NCBI GenBank assembly: GCA_018826885.1
Contig: JAHJYN010000172.1
Span: forward strand, 1 to 34,001
DNA: 34,001 bases
Source: Alphaproteobacteria bacterium
GTDB taxonomy: Bacteria; Pseudomonadota; Alphaproteobacteria; Caulobacterales; Caulobacteraceae
Direction of reading: 5' to 3'
Shown here in pieces: positions 9,862 through 20,371 of the stretch. How positions within the stretch are numbered: position 1 is the stretch's first letter; each line of letters opens with the position of its first letter. Under the pieces are notes generated by a model. It did not search any database. It was given only the letters and a program-made list of their open reading frames with translations, and was not told the DNA's origin. Position numbers and translations under genes: made by a program.

Positions 9862-10082
9862 GGATTATCCCCGGTTTCTACAGGCCCGGGTGCGCCCTTC
9901 CGATCTGGCCCCCCATCCCTGTGAAAAGGTCGATCCGGGGCGGCAGAAACGCGGCAACTGTCCCCGTCATCCCCGGCCCTACCTTCTATCTTCACCTTCA
10001 ATATCTCTATCGAGAGGAAGAGAAGCAGAGCGAGGCATTTCGCCCGCTTGAGCTCTCGGCCCGCCCGGCCTAAAGCCGCTCC

Positions 10083-11117
10083 ATGACGGATATGCGCTTG
10101 CTTAAGGCCCTGAGGGGCGAGGTCACCGACCGGCCCCCAGTCTGGTTCATGCGTCAGGCCGGGCGCTACCTGCCGGAGTACCGGGCTTTGCGGGCCGAGG
10201 CCCCGGATTTCATTGCCTTTTGCCTGCACCCGGAGATGGCCGCCGAGGCCACGCTTCAGCCGATGCGGCGCTTTGGCTTCGACGCGGCCATCGTGTTTGC
10301 CGACATCCTGCTGATCCCGCAGGCTCTGGGCCAGAAGGTCTGGTTCGAGGCCGGAGAAGGCCCGCGACTGGGGGCCCTGCCGGATCTGGCGTCGATGCAG
10401 GCGCTGACTTCCGACGCAGGGCAGGCCCTGTCGCCGGTCGGGGAAACCCTCAGCCGGGTCCGGGCCGCGCTGGATCCCGAGCGCACCCTGATTGGTTTCG
10501 CCGGGGCTCCGTGGACCGTTGCCACCTATATGCTGGACGGGGAGACCCGGTCGATCGGCAAGGGCGAACGGGCCCAGGCGCGCACCTTCTATTACCGCGA
10601 GCCGGGGAAGGTCCTGGCCCTGCTGGACATTCTGGTCGAGGCCACGGCGCATTATCTGAAGATGCAGGCCGATGCGGGCGCCCAGGTCCTCAAGATCTTC
10701 GAAAGTTGGGCGGAGGGGCTGCCGGACGATCTGTTCGAGCTTCTGGTGCTCAAGCCCCACCAGAAACTGGTGGCCCGCGTCCGGGAGCTGGGGGTCAGTG
10801 TGCCCCTGATAGGCTTCCCGCGTGGATCGGCAGCGCTGGCCGAACGTTATGCCCATGAGTGTGACGTTCAGGCCGTGGCGCTGGATACCGCCTGTCCGCT
10901 CTCGGTTGGCCGGAAAGTGCAGGCGATCAAGCCGATCCAGGGCGCGCTGGACCCGCTGTTGCTGCGAGTGGGCGGCGAGGCGCTGGACCGCCGCGTGGAC
11001 CAGTTACTCGAGGCGTGGGGCGAGGGCCCGTGGATCTTCAACCTCGGCCACGGCATCCTGCCCGATGTGCCGATCGCCCATGTCGAGCAGGTACTGAAAA
11101 GGATTGGCGCCCAATGA
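10083..11117 (+). CDS. hemE: uroporphyrinogen decarboxylase
   Basis: RPPVWFMRQAGRYLPEYRALR, FADILLIPQALGQKVWFEAGEGP, GFAGAPWTVATYMLDG, FNLGHGILPDVPIAHVEQVL. Confidence 0.97.
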   Translation: MTDMRLLKALRGEVTDRPPVWFMRQAGRYLPEYRALRAEAPDFIAFCLHPEMAAEATLQPMRRFGFDAAIVFADILLIPQALGQKVWFEAGEGPRLGALPDLASMQALTSDAGQALSPVGETLSRVRAALDPERTLIGFAGAPWTVATYMLDGETRSIGKGERAQARTFYYREPGKVLALLDILVEATAHYLKMQADAGAQVLKIFESWAEGLPDDLFELLVLKPHQKLVARVRELGVSVPLIGFPRGSAALAERYAHECDVQAVALDTACPLSVGRKVQAIKPIQGALDPLLLRVGGEALDRRVDQLLEAWGEGPWIFNLGHGILPDVPIAHVEQVLKRIGAQ

Positions 11118-12178
11118 GCAGGTCCGGGGACAGTCAGGGCCGCCGGCTCGCCGTGGTGCTGTTCAATCTGGGCGGCCCGGACGGCCCGGAGTCCGTAAAG
11201 CCCTTCCTGTTCAACCTGTTCAATGATCCGGCCATCATCGGCCTGCCGGGACTGTTGCGGACAGCGGTCGCCCGGCTGATCTCGAGCCGCCGGGAAAAGA
11301 GCGCCCAGGCCAACTATGACTGTATGGGCGGGGGATCGCCCCTGCTGCCCGGAACCCGGGCCCAGGCCGTGGCGCTGGAGCAGGTCCTCTCGGAACGCCT
11401 GCCCGCCGACGACATCAAGGCCTTTATCGCCATGCGCTATTGGCACCCGATGACCGAGGCCGTGGCGGCCGAGGTTGCGGCGTGGGCGCCGGACGAGATC
11501 GTGCTCCTGCCCCTTTATCCGCAGTTCTCGACCACCACGACGGCCTCATCGCTGAAGCTGTGGCACGAAACCTATCGTGGGTCAGGTACCAGCCGGGCCA
11601 TCTGCTGCTATCCCCGGGCCGAAGGCTGGGTCGAGGCCCAGGCCGGGTTGATCCGCGAGAGCCTGAAGACAGCGGGAAACGGGCCGGTCAGGGTCCTGTT
11701 TTCCGCGCACGGCATCCCCGAGTCGCTGGTGACGAAAAAGGGCGACCCCTATGCCGAACAGGTCGAAGCCGGGTGCCGGGCCGTCGCCGAGCGGCTTGGA
11801 CTGACCGACTGGGGCCTCTGCTACCAGAGCCGGGTAGGGCCGATGAAGTGGCTGGGACCGTCGACGCCTGAAGCGCTGGAACAGGCCGGCAAGGACGGCG
11901 TCGGGGTTGTGCTGGTGCCGATTGCCTTTGTCTCGGAGCATATCGAGACCCTCGTCGAACTGGATATCGAATACCGCGAGCTGGCCGAGGAACACGGCAT
12001 CCACCCCTACATCCGGGTGCCGACCGTCAGCGTGACGCCGACCTTCATCTCCGGTCTGGCCGAGGGCGTGATCGCGGCGCTTGACCGGTCGGGCACGGCG
12101 CCGTTTGGACCGGGCTGTCAGGCGGCGTGGAAGGCCTGTCCCTGTCAGGCGGAACAGCGGCTCGGGGCAGCGGCGTGA
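11114..12178 (+). CDS. hemH: ferrochelatase
   Basis: RLAVVLFNLGGPDGPESVKPFLFNLFNDPAII, MRYWHPMT, LLPLYPQFSTTTTASSL, VLFSAHGIPESLV, GLCYQSRVGPMKWLGP. Confidence 0.97.
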   Translation: MSRSGDSQGRRLAVVLFNLGGPDGPESVKPFLFNLFNDPAIIGLPGLLRTAVARLISSRREKSAQANYDCMGGGSPLLPGTRAQAVALEQVLSERLPADDIKAFIAMRYWHPMTEAVAAEVAAWAPDEIVLLPLYPQFSTTTTASSLKLWHETYRGSGTSRAICCYPRAEGWVEAQAGLIRESLKTAGNGPVRVLFSAHGIPESLVTKKGDPYAEQVEAGCRAVAERLGLTDWGLCYQSRVGPMKWLGPSTPEALEQAGKDGVGVVLVPIAFVSEHIETLVELDIEYRELAEEHGIHPYIRVPTVSVTPTFISGLAEGVIAALDRSGTAPFGPGCQAAWKACPCQAEQRLGAAA

Positions 12179-12645
12179 ACCTGTACGATCTCGCCCGGGC
12201 CCTTCACATTCTGGCGGTGATCGCCTGGATGGCGGGGCTGCTGTTCCTGCCGCGTCTCTATGCCTATGACGCCGAACAGGCCGACAAGGCCGAGCCGTTG
12301 CGGGGCGAGATGCGCGGCCTTTTGCGCGTCTGGCAGCGGCGTTTGCTGAAGATCATCCTCAACCCCGCCATGGCGGCGACCTGGGCCTTTGGCCTGTGGC
12401 TGTTCTGGTTGCGGAGTGGCGGCGGCGAGGACTGGAGTTTCGCCCACCAGCCGTGGATGCTGGTCAAGATCGCCGGTGTGTTGGCGCTCAGCGGCTGGCA
12501 CGGCTATCTGTCCGGCGAATTCCGCCGCATCCAGGCGGGCGCTTCGGTACGGACCGGGCGGTTCTGGCGGATGACCAATGAGGTCCCCTTTCTGATCGCC
12601 ATCGTCATGGTGCTGTCGGTGACCCTGGAGTGGGGCACGCGCTGA
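12175..12645 (+). CDS. hemJ: protoporphyrinogen IX oxidase HemJ family
   Basis: GTG start; NLYDLARALHILAVIAWMAGLLFLPRLYAY, WMLVKIAGVLALSGWHGYLSGEFRRI, NEVPFLIAIVMVLSV. Confidence 0.9.
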   Translation: MNLYDLARALHILAVIAWMAGLLFLPRLYAYDAEQADKAEPLRGEMRGLLRVWQRRLLKIILNPAMAATWAFGLWLFWLRSGGGEDWSFAHQPWMLVKIAGVLALSGWHGYLSGEFRRIQAGASVRTGRFWRMTNEVPFLIAIVMVLSVTLEWGTR

Positions 12646-12862
12646 CGTGGCGGGCTTGACCCGGTGCGGCGGGCGTGGTTTCCGTGGTCCTGAGCCGTCC
12701 TCGCGGGCGGTGCCCTTCTCTTCCTCCTGTGTCCGCCGCTGATCGCCCTTCGAGGCCGGGCAGGCTCCGGAGTTCCCCGACTGGTCCATAAGGGCCTGAC
12801 ATTACTAGGTTTTTCGCTCCAGAGCATCGGTTGTTCGGGGGCTCATTCCCGTGCGAGTTCCG

Positions 12863-14254
12863 ATGAGCGACACCTCCGACACCCCCGAGACCGAGCCCAC
12901 ACTGATCGATCCCGCTGTGGCCGATGCGCCGGCGACCGAGGTCGAGACGACCGAAGACGATGAGGACGAGGGCGAGGCGATCGTGCCGTCCGGCCGGATC
13001 ACCCTGGCCGAGCTGAACGAAAAGACCCCGGCCGATCTGGTCGCCTTTGCCGAGCAGTTGGAAGTCGAGAACGCCTCCAACCTGCGCAAACAGGACCTGC
13101 TGTTCGCCATCCTCAAGGCCCTGGCCGAGGAAGAGGTCGAGATCATCGCTGACGGGGTGCTGGAAATCCTGCCGGACGGCTTTGGGTTCCTGCGCAGCCC
13201 GGACGCCAACTATCTGCCCGGGCCCGACGACATCTATGTCTCACCGTCGCAGATCCGCCGCTTCGGCCTGCGCTCGGGTGACACCATCCACGGAGCCGTG
13301 CGCGGCCCGCGCGAGGGTGAGCGCTATTTCGCCCTGCTCAAGGTCGACACGATCAATCTGGAGGACCCGGAACTGGTCAAGACCAAGGTCCTGTTCGACA
13401 ACCTGACGCCGCTCTATCCGGAAGAGCGGCTGCACATGGAAATCCAGGACCCGACGCTCAAGGATCGCTCCGGACGGGTGATCGACATCGTCGCCCCGCT
13501 CGGCAAGGGCCAGCGCTGCCTGATCGTCGCCCCGCCGCGGGTCGGCAAGACGGTCATGCTGCAGAACATTGCCAAGTCGATCGAGGCCAACCACCCCGAG
13601 GTCTTCCTGATCGTGCTGCTGATCGATGAGCGGCCGGAAGAAGTCACTGACATGCAGCGGACGGTGAAGGGCGAGGTCGTCGCCTCGACCTTTGACGAGC
13701 CCGCCACCCGCCACGTCGCCGTCGCCGAAATGGTGATCGAAAAGGCCAAGCGTCTGGTCGAGCACAACAAGGATGTGGTGATCCTGCTGGACTCCATCAC
13801 CCGTCTGGGCCGCGCCTATAACGCCACCGTTCCGTCGTCGGGCAAGGTGCTGACCGGTGGTGTCGACGCCAACGCCCTGCAGCGGCCCAAGCGCTTCTTC
13901 GGTGCGGCGCGCAATGTGGAACAGGGGGGGTCGCTGACCATCATCGCCACGGCCCTGATCGACACCGGCAGCCGGATGGACGAGGTGATCTTCGAAGAGT
14001 TCAAGGGCACGGGTAACTCCGAAATCGTCCTCGATCGCAAGGTCGCCGACAAGCGCATCTTCCCGGCGATCGATGTGCTCAAGTCCGGCACGCGCAAGGA
14101 AGACCTCATCACGCCGAAGGATCAGCTGGCCAAGACCTATGTCCTGCGCCGGATCCTCAATCCGATGGGGCCGCAGGACGCGATCGAATTCCTGCTCGAC
14201 AAACTGCGCCAGTCCAAGAACAACGGCGACTTCTTCCAGTCGATGAACACCTGA
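12863..14254 (+). CDS. rho: transcription termination factor Rho
   Basis: [90 protein letters not shown]. Confidence 0.98.
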   Translation: MSDTSDTPETEPTLIDPAVADAPATEVETTEDDEDEGEAIVPSGRITLAELNEKTPADLVAFAEQLEVENASNLRKQDLLFAILKALAEEEVEIIADGVLEILPDGFGFLRSPDANYLPGPDDIYVSPSQIRRFGLRSGDTIHGAVRGPREGERYFALLKVDTINLEDPELVKTKVLFDNLTPLYPEERLHMEIQDPTLKDRSGRVIDIVAPLGKGQRCLIVAPPRVGKTVMLQNIAKSIEANHPEVFLIVLLIDERPEEVTDMQRTVKGEVVASTFDEPATRHVAVAEMVIEKAKRLVEHNKDVVILLDSITRLGRAYNATVPSSGKVLTGGVDANALQRPKRFFGAARNVEQGGSLTIIATALIDTGSRMDEVIFEEFKGTGNSEIVLDRKVADKRIFPAIDVLKSGTRKEDLITPKDQLAKTYVLRRILNPMGPQDAIEFLLDKLRQSKNNGDFFQSMNT

Positions 14255-14300
14255 TATTTGCCCAGCCGCTCGCAACGCGGTTGCTCGCTGCCTGAGGGCA

Positions 14301-14316
14301 TGTTTCACGTGAAACA
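14301..14316. promoter_or_regulatory. parS: parS site 1, TGTTTCACGTGAAACA (perfect)
   Basis: Exact 16-bp consensus palindrome, in the leader of the DUF6489 gene next to its GGAGG Shine-Dalgarno. Confidence 0.95.
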
Positions 14317-14328
14317 GGAGGTCCCATC

Positions 14329-14553
14329 ATGAAGGTCAATGTCGAAATCGACTGCACCCCGGCTGAGGCGCGCGCCTTTCTGGGTCTGCCGGACGTGACC
14401 CCCCTCAATGAGGCCATGGTCGCTGAAATGCAGAAGCGGATGGCTGACAATTTGGCCGCCATGCAGCCGGAAGAGCTGATGAAGACCTGGACCGGCTTCG
14501 GCCTCCAGGCCCAGGAGCAGTTCCGGCGCATGATGGAAGCCGCGACGAAATGA
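14329..14553 (+). CDS. DUF6489 family protein (74 aa)
   Basis: MKVNVEIDCTPAEARAFLGLPDVTPLNEAMVAEMQKRMADNLAAMQPEELMKTW; SD GGAGG upstream. Confidence 0.85.
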   Translation: MKVNVEIDCTPAEARAFLGLPDVTPLNEAMVAEMQKRMADNLAAMQPEELMKTWTGFGLQAQEQFRRMMEAATK

Positions 14554-14560
14554 GGCCCGG

Positions 14561-15877
14561 GTGACGGATACGCTCTTTGCCCTGGCCACGCCGCCGGGTC
14601 GGGGGGCGGTGGCCGTCATCCGCCTGTCTGGACCGGACTGCGACCGGGTGCTGGCGGCCCTCGGGGGACGGCTGCCCGAGCCGAGACTCGCGGTCGTGCG
14701 CTCGCTCCGCCATCGGGGCGCGGTGCTGGATCAGGCGCTGGTCCTGCGCTTCAAGGCGCCCGCCAGCTATACCGGCGAGGACGCGGCCGAGCTGCACCTC
14801 CACGGTGGTCGGGCGGTGGTCGAGGCGGTCAGCCAGGCGCTGATCGATCTGGGTGTGCGGCCGGCCGAACCGGGCGCCTTCACCCGTCGTGCCTTCGAGA
14901 ACGGCAAACTGGATCTGACCCAGGCCGAGGCCATCGCCGATCTGATCGATGCCGAAACGGCCGAACAATCGGCCCAGGCATTGGGCCAGTTGGGCGGCGC
15001 GCTGGCGGAGACCTATGCCGGCTTCCGCCGCGACCTGCTGACCGCCCTGTCACTGGTCGAGGCCGAGATCGATTTTCCCGACGAGGACATTCCCGATGCC
15101 CTGGCCATGCGGGCCGGGCCGGTACTCGACACGCTGATCACCGATCTGGAGCGGGCGCTGGCGGACGGGAAGCGGGGCGAGCGCATTCGCGACGGCTACC
15201 GGATTGTTCTGATCGGCGAGACCAATGCCGGCAAGTCGTCGCTGTTCAATGCCCTGGTCGAGCGTGAAGCGGCCATCGTCACACCGATTGCCGGCACGAC
15301 GCGCGATGTGCTGGACGCCTCGCTCGTGATCGGGGGCTATGCTGTCACCCTGTCCGACACCGCCGGGCTGCGGGACAGCGACGATCCGGTTGAGGCCGAG
15401 GGCGTCCGTCGCGCCCGCGCCCGGGCCGAGGCGGCCGACCTGCGGCTGTGGGTTGTTGCGCCCGGCGATCCGGTGGGTCCTGCCGGCGCGCTGGTGCGGT
15501 CCGACGACCTGTGTGTCCGGACCAAGTCCGATCTTGGCCGCGCGGACTGGCCCGATGGGTCCGGGAAGATTACGACCCTGACCGTGTCACCGACGTCGGG
15601 AGAGGGGTTGGATGCCTTGACCGACTGGCTGTCGAACCGTCTTGCAGCGGACCTCAGCGGCGGAGATTTCCCGGCCCTGACGCGCGAACGCCACCGCCTC
15701 AGACTGGAGGAGGTGCTGGCTTCGGTGCGAGCCGGACGTCAGGCCTTGACCGTTGCGCCCGAGATGGCCGGTGAAGATCTGCGCCGGGCTGCAGCCAGTC
15801 TCGCTCGTATCACCGGTGAGATCGGAGTCGAAGATGTGCTGGGCGAGGTCTTCGCCAGCTTCTGCATCGGCAAGTAG
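14561..15877 (+). CDS. mnmE: tRNA modification GTPase MnmE (TrmE)
   Basis: GTG start; [71 protein letters not shown]-terminal CIGK. Confidence 0.97.
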   Translation: MTDTLFALATPPGRGAVAVIRLSGPDCDRVLAALGGRLPEPRLAVVRSLRHRGAVLDQALVLRFKAPASYTGEDAAELHLHGGRAVVEAVSQALIDLGVRPAEPGAFTRRAFENGKLDLTQAEAIADLIDAETAEQSAQALGQLGGALAETYAGFRRDLLTALSLVEAEIDFPDEDIPDALAMRAGPVLDTLITDLERALADGKRGERIRDGYRIVLIGETNAGKSSLFNALVEREAAIVTPIAGTTRDVLDASLVIGGYAVTLSDTAGLRDSDDPVEAEGVRRARARAEAADLRLWVVAPGDPVGPAGALVRSDDLCVRTKSDLGRADWPDGSGKITTLTVSPTSGEGLDALTDWLSNRLAADLSGGDFPALTRERHRLRLEEVLASVRAGRQALTVAPEMAGEDLRRAAASLARITGEIGVEDVLGEVFASFCIGK

Positions 15878-15891
15878 TTTCACGTGAAACA
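15876..15891. promoter_or_regulatory. parS: parS site 2, AGTTTCACGTGAAACA (15/16)
   Basis: One mismatch at the outermost position; overlaps the mnmE TAG stop. Confidence 0.9.
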
Positions 15892-15939
15892 GGCCGGGCG
15901 CGGTGGCGGAAGGGCCAGTTTTCGCCTATGTCCCCGGCC

Positions 15940-17796
15940 ATGAACACGTTCGACGTCATCGTCATCGGGGGAGGGCACGCCGGCTGTGAAGCTGCGGCCG
16001 CCTCGGCACGCGCCGGGGCCCGGACCGTTCTGCTGACCCAGCGCCTCGATACCATCGGCGAGATGAGCTGCAACCCGGCCATCGGCGGTCTGGGCAAGGG
16101 CCATCTGGTGCGCGAGATCGACGCCATGGACGGCATCATGGGGCGCCTCGCCGATGTGTCGGGCATCCAGTTCCGCATGCTGAACCGGTCGAAGGGCGCA
16201 GCGGTACAAGGGCCGAGGTCCCAGATTGACCGTCGCCTCTATCGCGAAGCCATGCAGGCCGAACTGGCCGCTACCCCCAATCTGACCCTGATGGGCGGCA
16301 CGGCCGCGCGCCTGATCGTCGACGGCGCCCGCGTCGTCGGCATTGAGACCGAGGCCGGGGAGACCGTTCGCGCCGCCGCCGTGGTTCTGACGACCGGCAC
16401 CTTCCTGAACGGGGTCATCCATCGTGGCGATCTGCGCATCCCGGCGGGGCGTCATGGCGAGGCGCCCTCGACCGGCCTGGCCGCGGACCTGCATGCCGCG
16501 GGGCTGGCGCTGGGTCGGCTCAAGACCGGCACGCCCGCCCGGCTGGATGGGCGCACCATCGCCTGGGATCGACTGGAGATGCAGGCCGCGGACGCCGAGC
16601 CTGTGCCCTTCAGCTTCCTGACGGACCGGATCAGCGTGCCCCAGATCGCGTGCGGCATCACCCATACGACCGAAGAGACCCACCGCATCATCGCCGGGAA
16701 CCTGGGCGAAAGCGCCGTCTATGGCGGGCATCTGTCCGGACGGGGCCCGCGCTACTGCCCCTCGATCGAGGACAAGGTGGTCCGCTTCGCCGACAAGACC
16801 AGCCACCAGATCTTCCTTGAACCCGAGGGGCTGGACGATCCGACCGTCTATCCAAACGGCATCTCGACCTCGGTCTCGGAAGCCACCCAGGACGCCTTCC
16901 TCAGGACCATTCCGGGCCTCGAGGCGGTTGAGGTGATCCGCTACGGCTATGCGATCGAGTATGACTATGTCGATCCGCGCGAGCTGCTGCCGACGCTGGA
17001 GGTCAAGGCCCGGCCCGGTCTCTATCTGGCCGGCCAGATCAATGGCACGACCGGCTATGAGGAGGCTGCGGCCCAAGGGCTGATGGCCGGGCTGAATGCC
17101 GCCCGTGCGGCCGGCGGACAGGACGCGGTGATCCTGCGACGCGATCAGGCCTATATCGGCGTGATGATCGACGATCTGGTCACACGGGGTGTGACCGAGC
17201 CCTACCGCATGTTCACCAGTCGGGCCGAATACCGGTTGAGCCTCCGGGCCGACAATGCCGACCGCCGCCTGACGCCGCTCGCTATGGAGCTGGGGCTGGC
17301 CGGTTCTGAGCGCATGCGGGCCTTCACCGCAAAACGGGCCGAGCTGGACGACGTCCTGACCTGGGCGAACGAGACCCGGTTCACGCCCGGAGAGGCCAAA
17401 CGTCTGGGTATTCATGTGAACGCCGATGGCCAACGTCGGTCGGTGCAGGACCTTCTGGCCCATACCAACGTGAGCCTGGATCAGTTCCTGCCGGTGCGAC
17501 CGGACCTCGCGGACGTGAGCCCCGTGGTGCGCGATCAGTTGGCCATCGAGGCCCTCTATGCCGGCTATCTGGATCGCCAGTCGGCCGATGCCGAGGCGCT
17601 GCGGCGGGAAGAGGATCTGCGTCTGCCTGCCGACCTTGACTATGCGGGCATGGGCAGCCTGTCGACCGAGGTTCGGGAGAAGCTGGCCAAGGTTCGCCCC
17701 CTCACTCTGGGACAGGCGTCGCGTATCGAAGGCGTGACGCCCGGCGCGCTCACGGCCCTGTTGGCCCATGTGAAAAAGAGCCGGGTCGCGGCGTGA
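15940..17796 (+). CDS. mnmG: tRNA uridine-5-carboxymethylaminomethyl modification enzyme MnmG (GidA)
   Basis: [81 protein letters not shown]; alternative start at 15928. Confidence 0.97.
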   Translation: MNTFDVIVIGGGHAGCEAAAASARAGARTVLLTQRLDTIGEMSCNPAIGGLGKGHLVREIDAMDGIMGRLADVSGIQFRMLNRSKGAAVQGPRSQIDRRLYREAMQAELAATPNLTLMGGTAARLIVDGARVVGIETEAGETVRAAAVVLTTGTFLNGVIHRGDLRIPAGRHGEAPSTGLAADLHAAGLALGRLKTGTPARLDGRTIAWDRLEMQAADAEPVPFSFLTDRISVPQIACGITHTTEETHRIIAGNLGESAVYGGHLSGRGPRYCPSIEDKVVRFADKTSHQIFLEPEGLDDPTVYPNGISTSVSEATQDAFLRTIPGLEAVEVIRYGYAIEYDYVDPRELLPTLEVKARPGLYLAGQINGTTGYEEAAAQGLMAGLNAARAAGGQDAVILRRDQAYIGVMIDDLVTRGVTEPYRMFTSRAEYRLSLRADNADRRLTPLAMELGLAGSERMRAFTAKRAELDDVLTWANETRFTPGEAKRLGIHVNADGQRRSVQDLLAHTNVSLDQFLPVRPDLADVSPVVRDQLAIEALYAGYLDRQSADAEALRREEDLRLPADLDYAGMGSLSTEVREKLAKVRPLTLGQASRIEGVTPGALTALLAHVKKSRVAA

Positions 17797-18425
17797 CGGT
17801 TCGCACGCGAGAGGAGTTCCAGACCCGCACCGGTGCCTCCGTCGACCGGATGGCCGAGCTGGACCGCTTCCGGGACATGCTGGCCGAGACCAATGCGGTG
17901 ATGAATCTGGTGGGCCCGGATACGCTGCCGGACTTCTGGTCACGACACGCCTGGGACAGTGCGCAGCTGCTCGCGATGGCGCCGGAGGCCAAAACCTGGG
18001 CGGATCTGGGGGCCGGTGCGGGCTTCCCCGGTTTGATTCTGGCCATACTGCTCAAGGACAACCCCGACGCCCATATCTGGCTGATCGACAGTCTCGGCAA
18101 ACGATGTCGTTTCCTGTCCGCTGTTGTTGAAACGCTGGAATTGCCGGCCACGGTGATCCACGGTCGCGCCGAAGACCAGAAGGATATCGCCGTCGATGTC
18201 GTGACGGCCCGGGCGGTCGCCCCGATGGAGCGGCTGCTCGGTTATGCACAGCCCTATATGAAACGCGGTGCACAAGCCGTGTTTCTCAAGGGGGAACGGG
18301 CGGAGGAGGAGTTGCGCGAGGCGCGGAAATCCTGGCAATTCACCCATGAACTCTGGCCGTCGCAAAGCGATCCCCGCGGCCGTATCGTCCATATCGGGAG
18401 TCTGCGCCGTGTCCGTTCTGTCTGA
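17793..18425 (+). CDS. rsmG: 16S rRNA (guanine527-N7)-methyltransferase RsmG (GidB)
   Basis: GTG start overlapping mnmG stop; [57 protein letters not shown]. Confidence 0.95.
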   Translation: MTVRTREEFQTRTGASVDRMAELDRFRDMLAETNAVMNLVGPDTLPDFWSRHAWDSAQLLAMAPEAKTWADLGAGAGFPGLILAILLKDNPDAHIWLIDSLGKRCRFLSAVVETLELPATVIHGRAEDQKDIAVDVVTARAVAPMERLLGYAQPYMKRGAQAVFLKGERAEEELREARKSWQFTHELWPSQSDPRGRIVHIGSLRRVRSV

Positions 18426-19233
18426 GACCAAGCCGGGACCGCGCGTGCTGGCGGTGTCCAACCAGAAGGGTGGCGTCGGCAAGACCACGACGGCAATCAA
18501 TCTGGGCACGGCCCTGGCCGCCATCGGCGAGAAGGTCCTGATCGTCGACATGGACCCCCAGGGCAATGCCTCGACGGGGCTCGGTGTTTCACGTGAAACA
18601 CGGCGCGTCACCATCTATGACGTCGTGACCGATGGTAGGGCCGTGGCCGAGGCGGCGGTCGAAACGGCCGTCCCGGGGCTCCACATCATCCCGTCGGATC
18701 CGGACATGTCGGGTGTCGAAATCGAGCTCAGTCAGGCAGACCGGCGATCCTTTCGGCTTCGCGACGCGCTTTTGGCGCATGGGCGCACCGGTCAGACACA
18801 GTATGACTATGTCCTGATCGACTGCCCGCCCTCGCTGAACCTGCTGACGCTCAACGCCATGGCGGCGGCCGATGCGGTTCTGGTGCCGCTGCAGTGCGAA
18901 TTCTTTGCGCTTGAGGGCCTGACCCAGCTGATGAAGACCATTGAGATGGTCCGCCAGAGCCTCAATCCCCGTCTGGAAATCCAGGGCCTGGTCCTGACCA
19001 TGTACGACCGGCGCAACGCCCTGTCGGGTCAGGTGGCCAATGATGTCCGGGCCCATTTTGGCGACAAGGTGTATGACGCGGTGATCCCGCGGAATGTGCG
19101 GGTGTCCGAGGCGCCGTCCTTCGGCAAGCCGGCCCTGATCTACGACCTCAAATGCGCGGGCAGTCAGGCCTATCTGAAGCTGGCGCGTGAAGTGGTCAAA
19201 CGCGAGCGCTCCCGTCGTCTGGCAGCGGCCTGA
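18409..19233 (+). CDS. parA: chromosome-partitioning ATPase ParA
   Basis: GTG start; RVLAVSNQKGGVGKTTTAINLGTALA (deviant Walker A), IVDMDPQGNASTGLG, IDCPPSLNLLTLNAMAAADAVLVPLQCEFFALEGLTQL. Confidence 0.97.
   Translation: MSVLSETKPGPRVLAVSNQKGGVGKTTTAINLGTALAAIGEKVLIVDMDPQGNASTGLGVSRETRRVTIYDVVTDGRAVAEAAVETAVPGLHIIPSDPDMSGVEIELSQADRRSFRLRDALLAHGRTGQTQYDYVLIDCPPSLNLLTLNAMAAADAVLVPLQCEFFALEGLTQLMKTIEMVRQSLNPRLEIQGLVLTMYDRRNALSGQVANDVRAHFGDKVYDAVIPRNVRVSEAPSFGKPALIYDLKCAGSQAYLKLAREVVKRERSRRLAAA
18585..18600. promoter_or_regulatory. parS: parS site 3, TGTTTCACGTGAAACA (perfect), inside parA
   Basis: Exact 16-bp consensus palindrome spanning the parA codons for GVSRET. Confidence 0.95.
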
Positions 19234-19256
19234 GTAGCACAGCAGAAAGAGTCCAA

Positions 19257-20153
19257 GTGTCTGAACGTCAAAGAGGTCTGGGGCGCGGTCTGTCGGCCCT
19301 TCTGGGTGAGAATGTCGGGGAGCAGGCGGTTGCCGTGACCGGCGAGGGCGCGCCCGCCGGCGTGCGGATGCTGCCGATCGAGCTGCTGAGCCCCAATCCG
19401 GACCAGCCGCGCAAGCAATTCACCCCGGCCGATCTCGAGGAACTGACCGTTTCGATCCGCGACCGCGGCGTGCTTCAGCCCATTCTGGTTCGCGCCTGGC
19501 CGGGAGAGACGGACCGCTGGCAGATCATCGCCGGAGAGCGGCGCTGGCGCGCAGCCCAGGCGGCCCGCCTGACCAACGTACCGGTCATCGAGCGCCAGAT
19601 GGACGATGTCGAGGTTCTCGAGGTCGCGATCATCGAGAACGTCCAGCGGGCCGATCTCAACCCGATGGAAGAGGCCAATGCCTATGCCCAGCTGATGGAG
19701 CGGTTCGGGCGCACCCAGGACGCCGTCGCCGGCGTGGTCGGCAAAAGCCGCAGCCATGTGGCCAATACCCTCCGCCTGCTGCAGTTGCCGTCTCCCGTAC
19801 GCGAACATGTGATGGCCGGCCGGCTCAGCGCCGGTCACGCGCGCGCCCTGATCACGGCGCGCGACCCGGTGGCTCTGGCGGAAGAGGTTCTGGCCAAGGG
19901 GCTGAATGTCCGCCAGACCGAAATCCTGGCGCGTCAGGCAACGGAGGGCGAGCGGCCGGTGCGGCCCTCACAACGGGGTGGTGCCGCGAGCAGCGAGGCC
20001 TCGGCTGACATTGAAGCCCTGCAGCAGGATCTGGCCGACGCCTTGGGTATGAAGGTCGAGCTGGCGGATCGGGGCGGGAAGGGCGAGCTGACCCTGCGCT
20101 ACGCCAGCCTCGAACAGCTGGACGAACTGTGCCGTCGTTTGATGCGCCTTTGA
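19257..20153 (+). CDS. parB: chromosome-partitioning protein ParB
   Basis: GTG start; RQRGLGRGLSALLGE, LLSPNPDQPRKQFTPADLEELTVSIRDRGVLQPILVR, IIAGERRWRAAQAA, GRTQDAVAGVVGKSRSHVANTLRLLQLP (HTH). Confidence 0.97.
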   Translation: MSERQRGLGRGLSALLGENVGEQAVAVTGEGAPAGVRMLPIELLSPNPDQPRKQFTPADLEELTVSIRDRGVLQPILVRAWPGETDRWQIIAGERRWRAAQAARLTNVPVIERQMDDVEVLEVAIIENVQRADLNPMEEANAYAQLMERFGRTQDAVAGVVGKSRSHVANTLRLLQLPSPVREHVMAGRLSAGHARALITARDPVALAEEVLAKGLNVRQTEILARQATEGERPVRPSQRGGAASSEASADIEALQQDLADALGMKVELADRGGKGELTLRYASLEQLDELCRRLMRL

Positions 20154-20179
20154 TCGGGGGCGCGTGCTAGGGTGCGAGG

Positions 20180-20371
20180 ATGACAGACACGCCGACAAAC
20201 CCGACCGCTGAAGCCATGAAGCGGGCCCTTGCCGCCAAGAAGGCCGGTGGGGGCGGTGGTGCGGCCTCGTCCGGCGGCTTCAAACCCGCTCAGCACGAGG
20301 AGAAGAAGGTCGCGCGCCAGAGCGCGGCGGCAAACAAGCCGGCCTTCCGCAAGGCGTCCAAGCGCGGTTAA
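20180..20371 (+). CDS. small basic hypothetical protein (63 aa)
   Basis: MTDTPTNPTAEAMKRALAAKKAGGGGGAASSGGFKPAQHEEKKVARQSAAANKPAFRKASKRG; GAGG upstream; co-directional with parB. Confidence 0.65.
   Translation: MTDTPTNPTAEAMKRALAAKKAGGGGGAASSGGFKPAQHEEKKVARQSAAANKPAFRKASKRG

Larger units (their letters stand above)
9533..10082. other. putative chromosomal replication origin (oriC/Cori)
   Basis: Large intergenic gap between divergent ppsR and hemE (the Caulobacter Cori context); two perfect TTAA-N7-TTAA CtrA boxes, clustered GANTC sites, DnaA-box-like nonamers, AT-richer stretch upstream of hemE; gene orientation diverges here. Confidence 0.85.

Noticed and set aside
12646-12862. Structured regulatory leader of rho
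   Set aside because: Long leader is plausible for Rho autoregulation but I could not define a specific structure or promoter.
13241-14308. 355-aa minus-strand ORF antisense to rho
   Set aside because: Shadow ORF opposite highly conserved Rho.
15880-17943. 687-aa minus-strand ORF antisense to mnmG
   Set aside because: Shadow ORF opposite a clear MnmG; no recognisable motifs.
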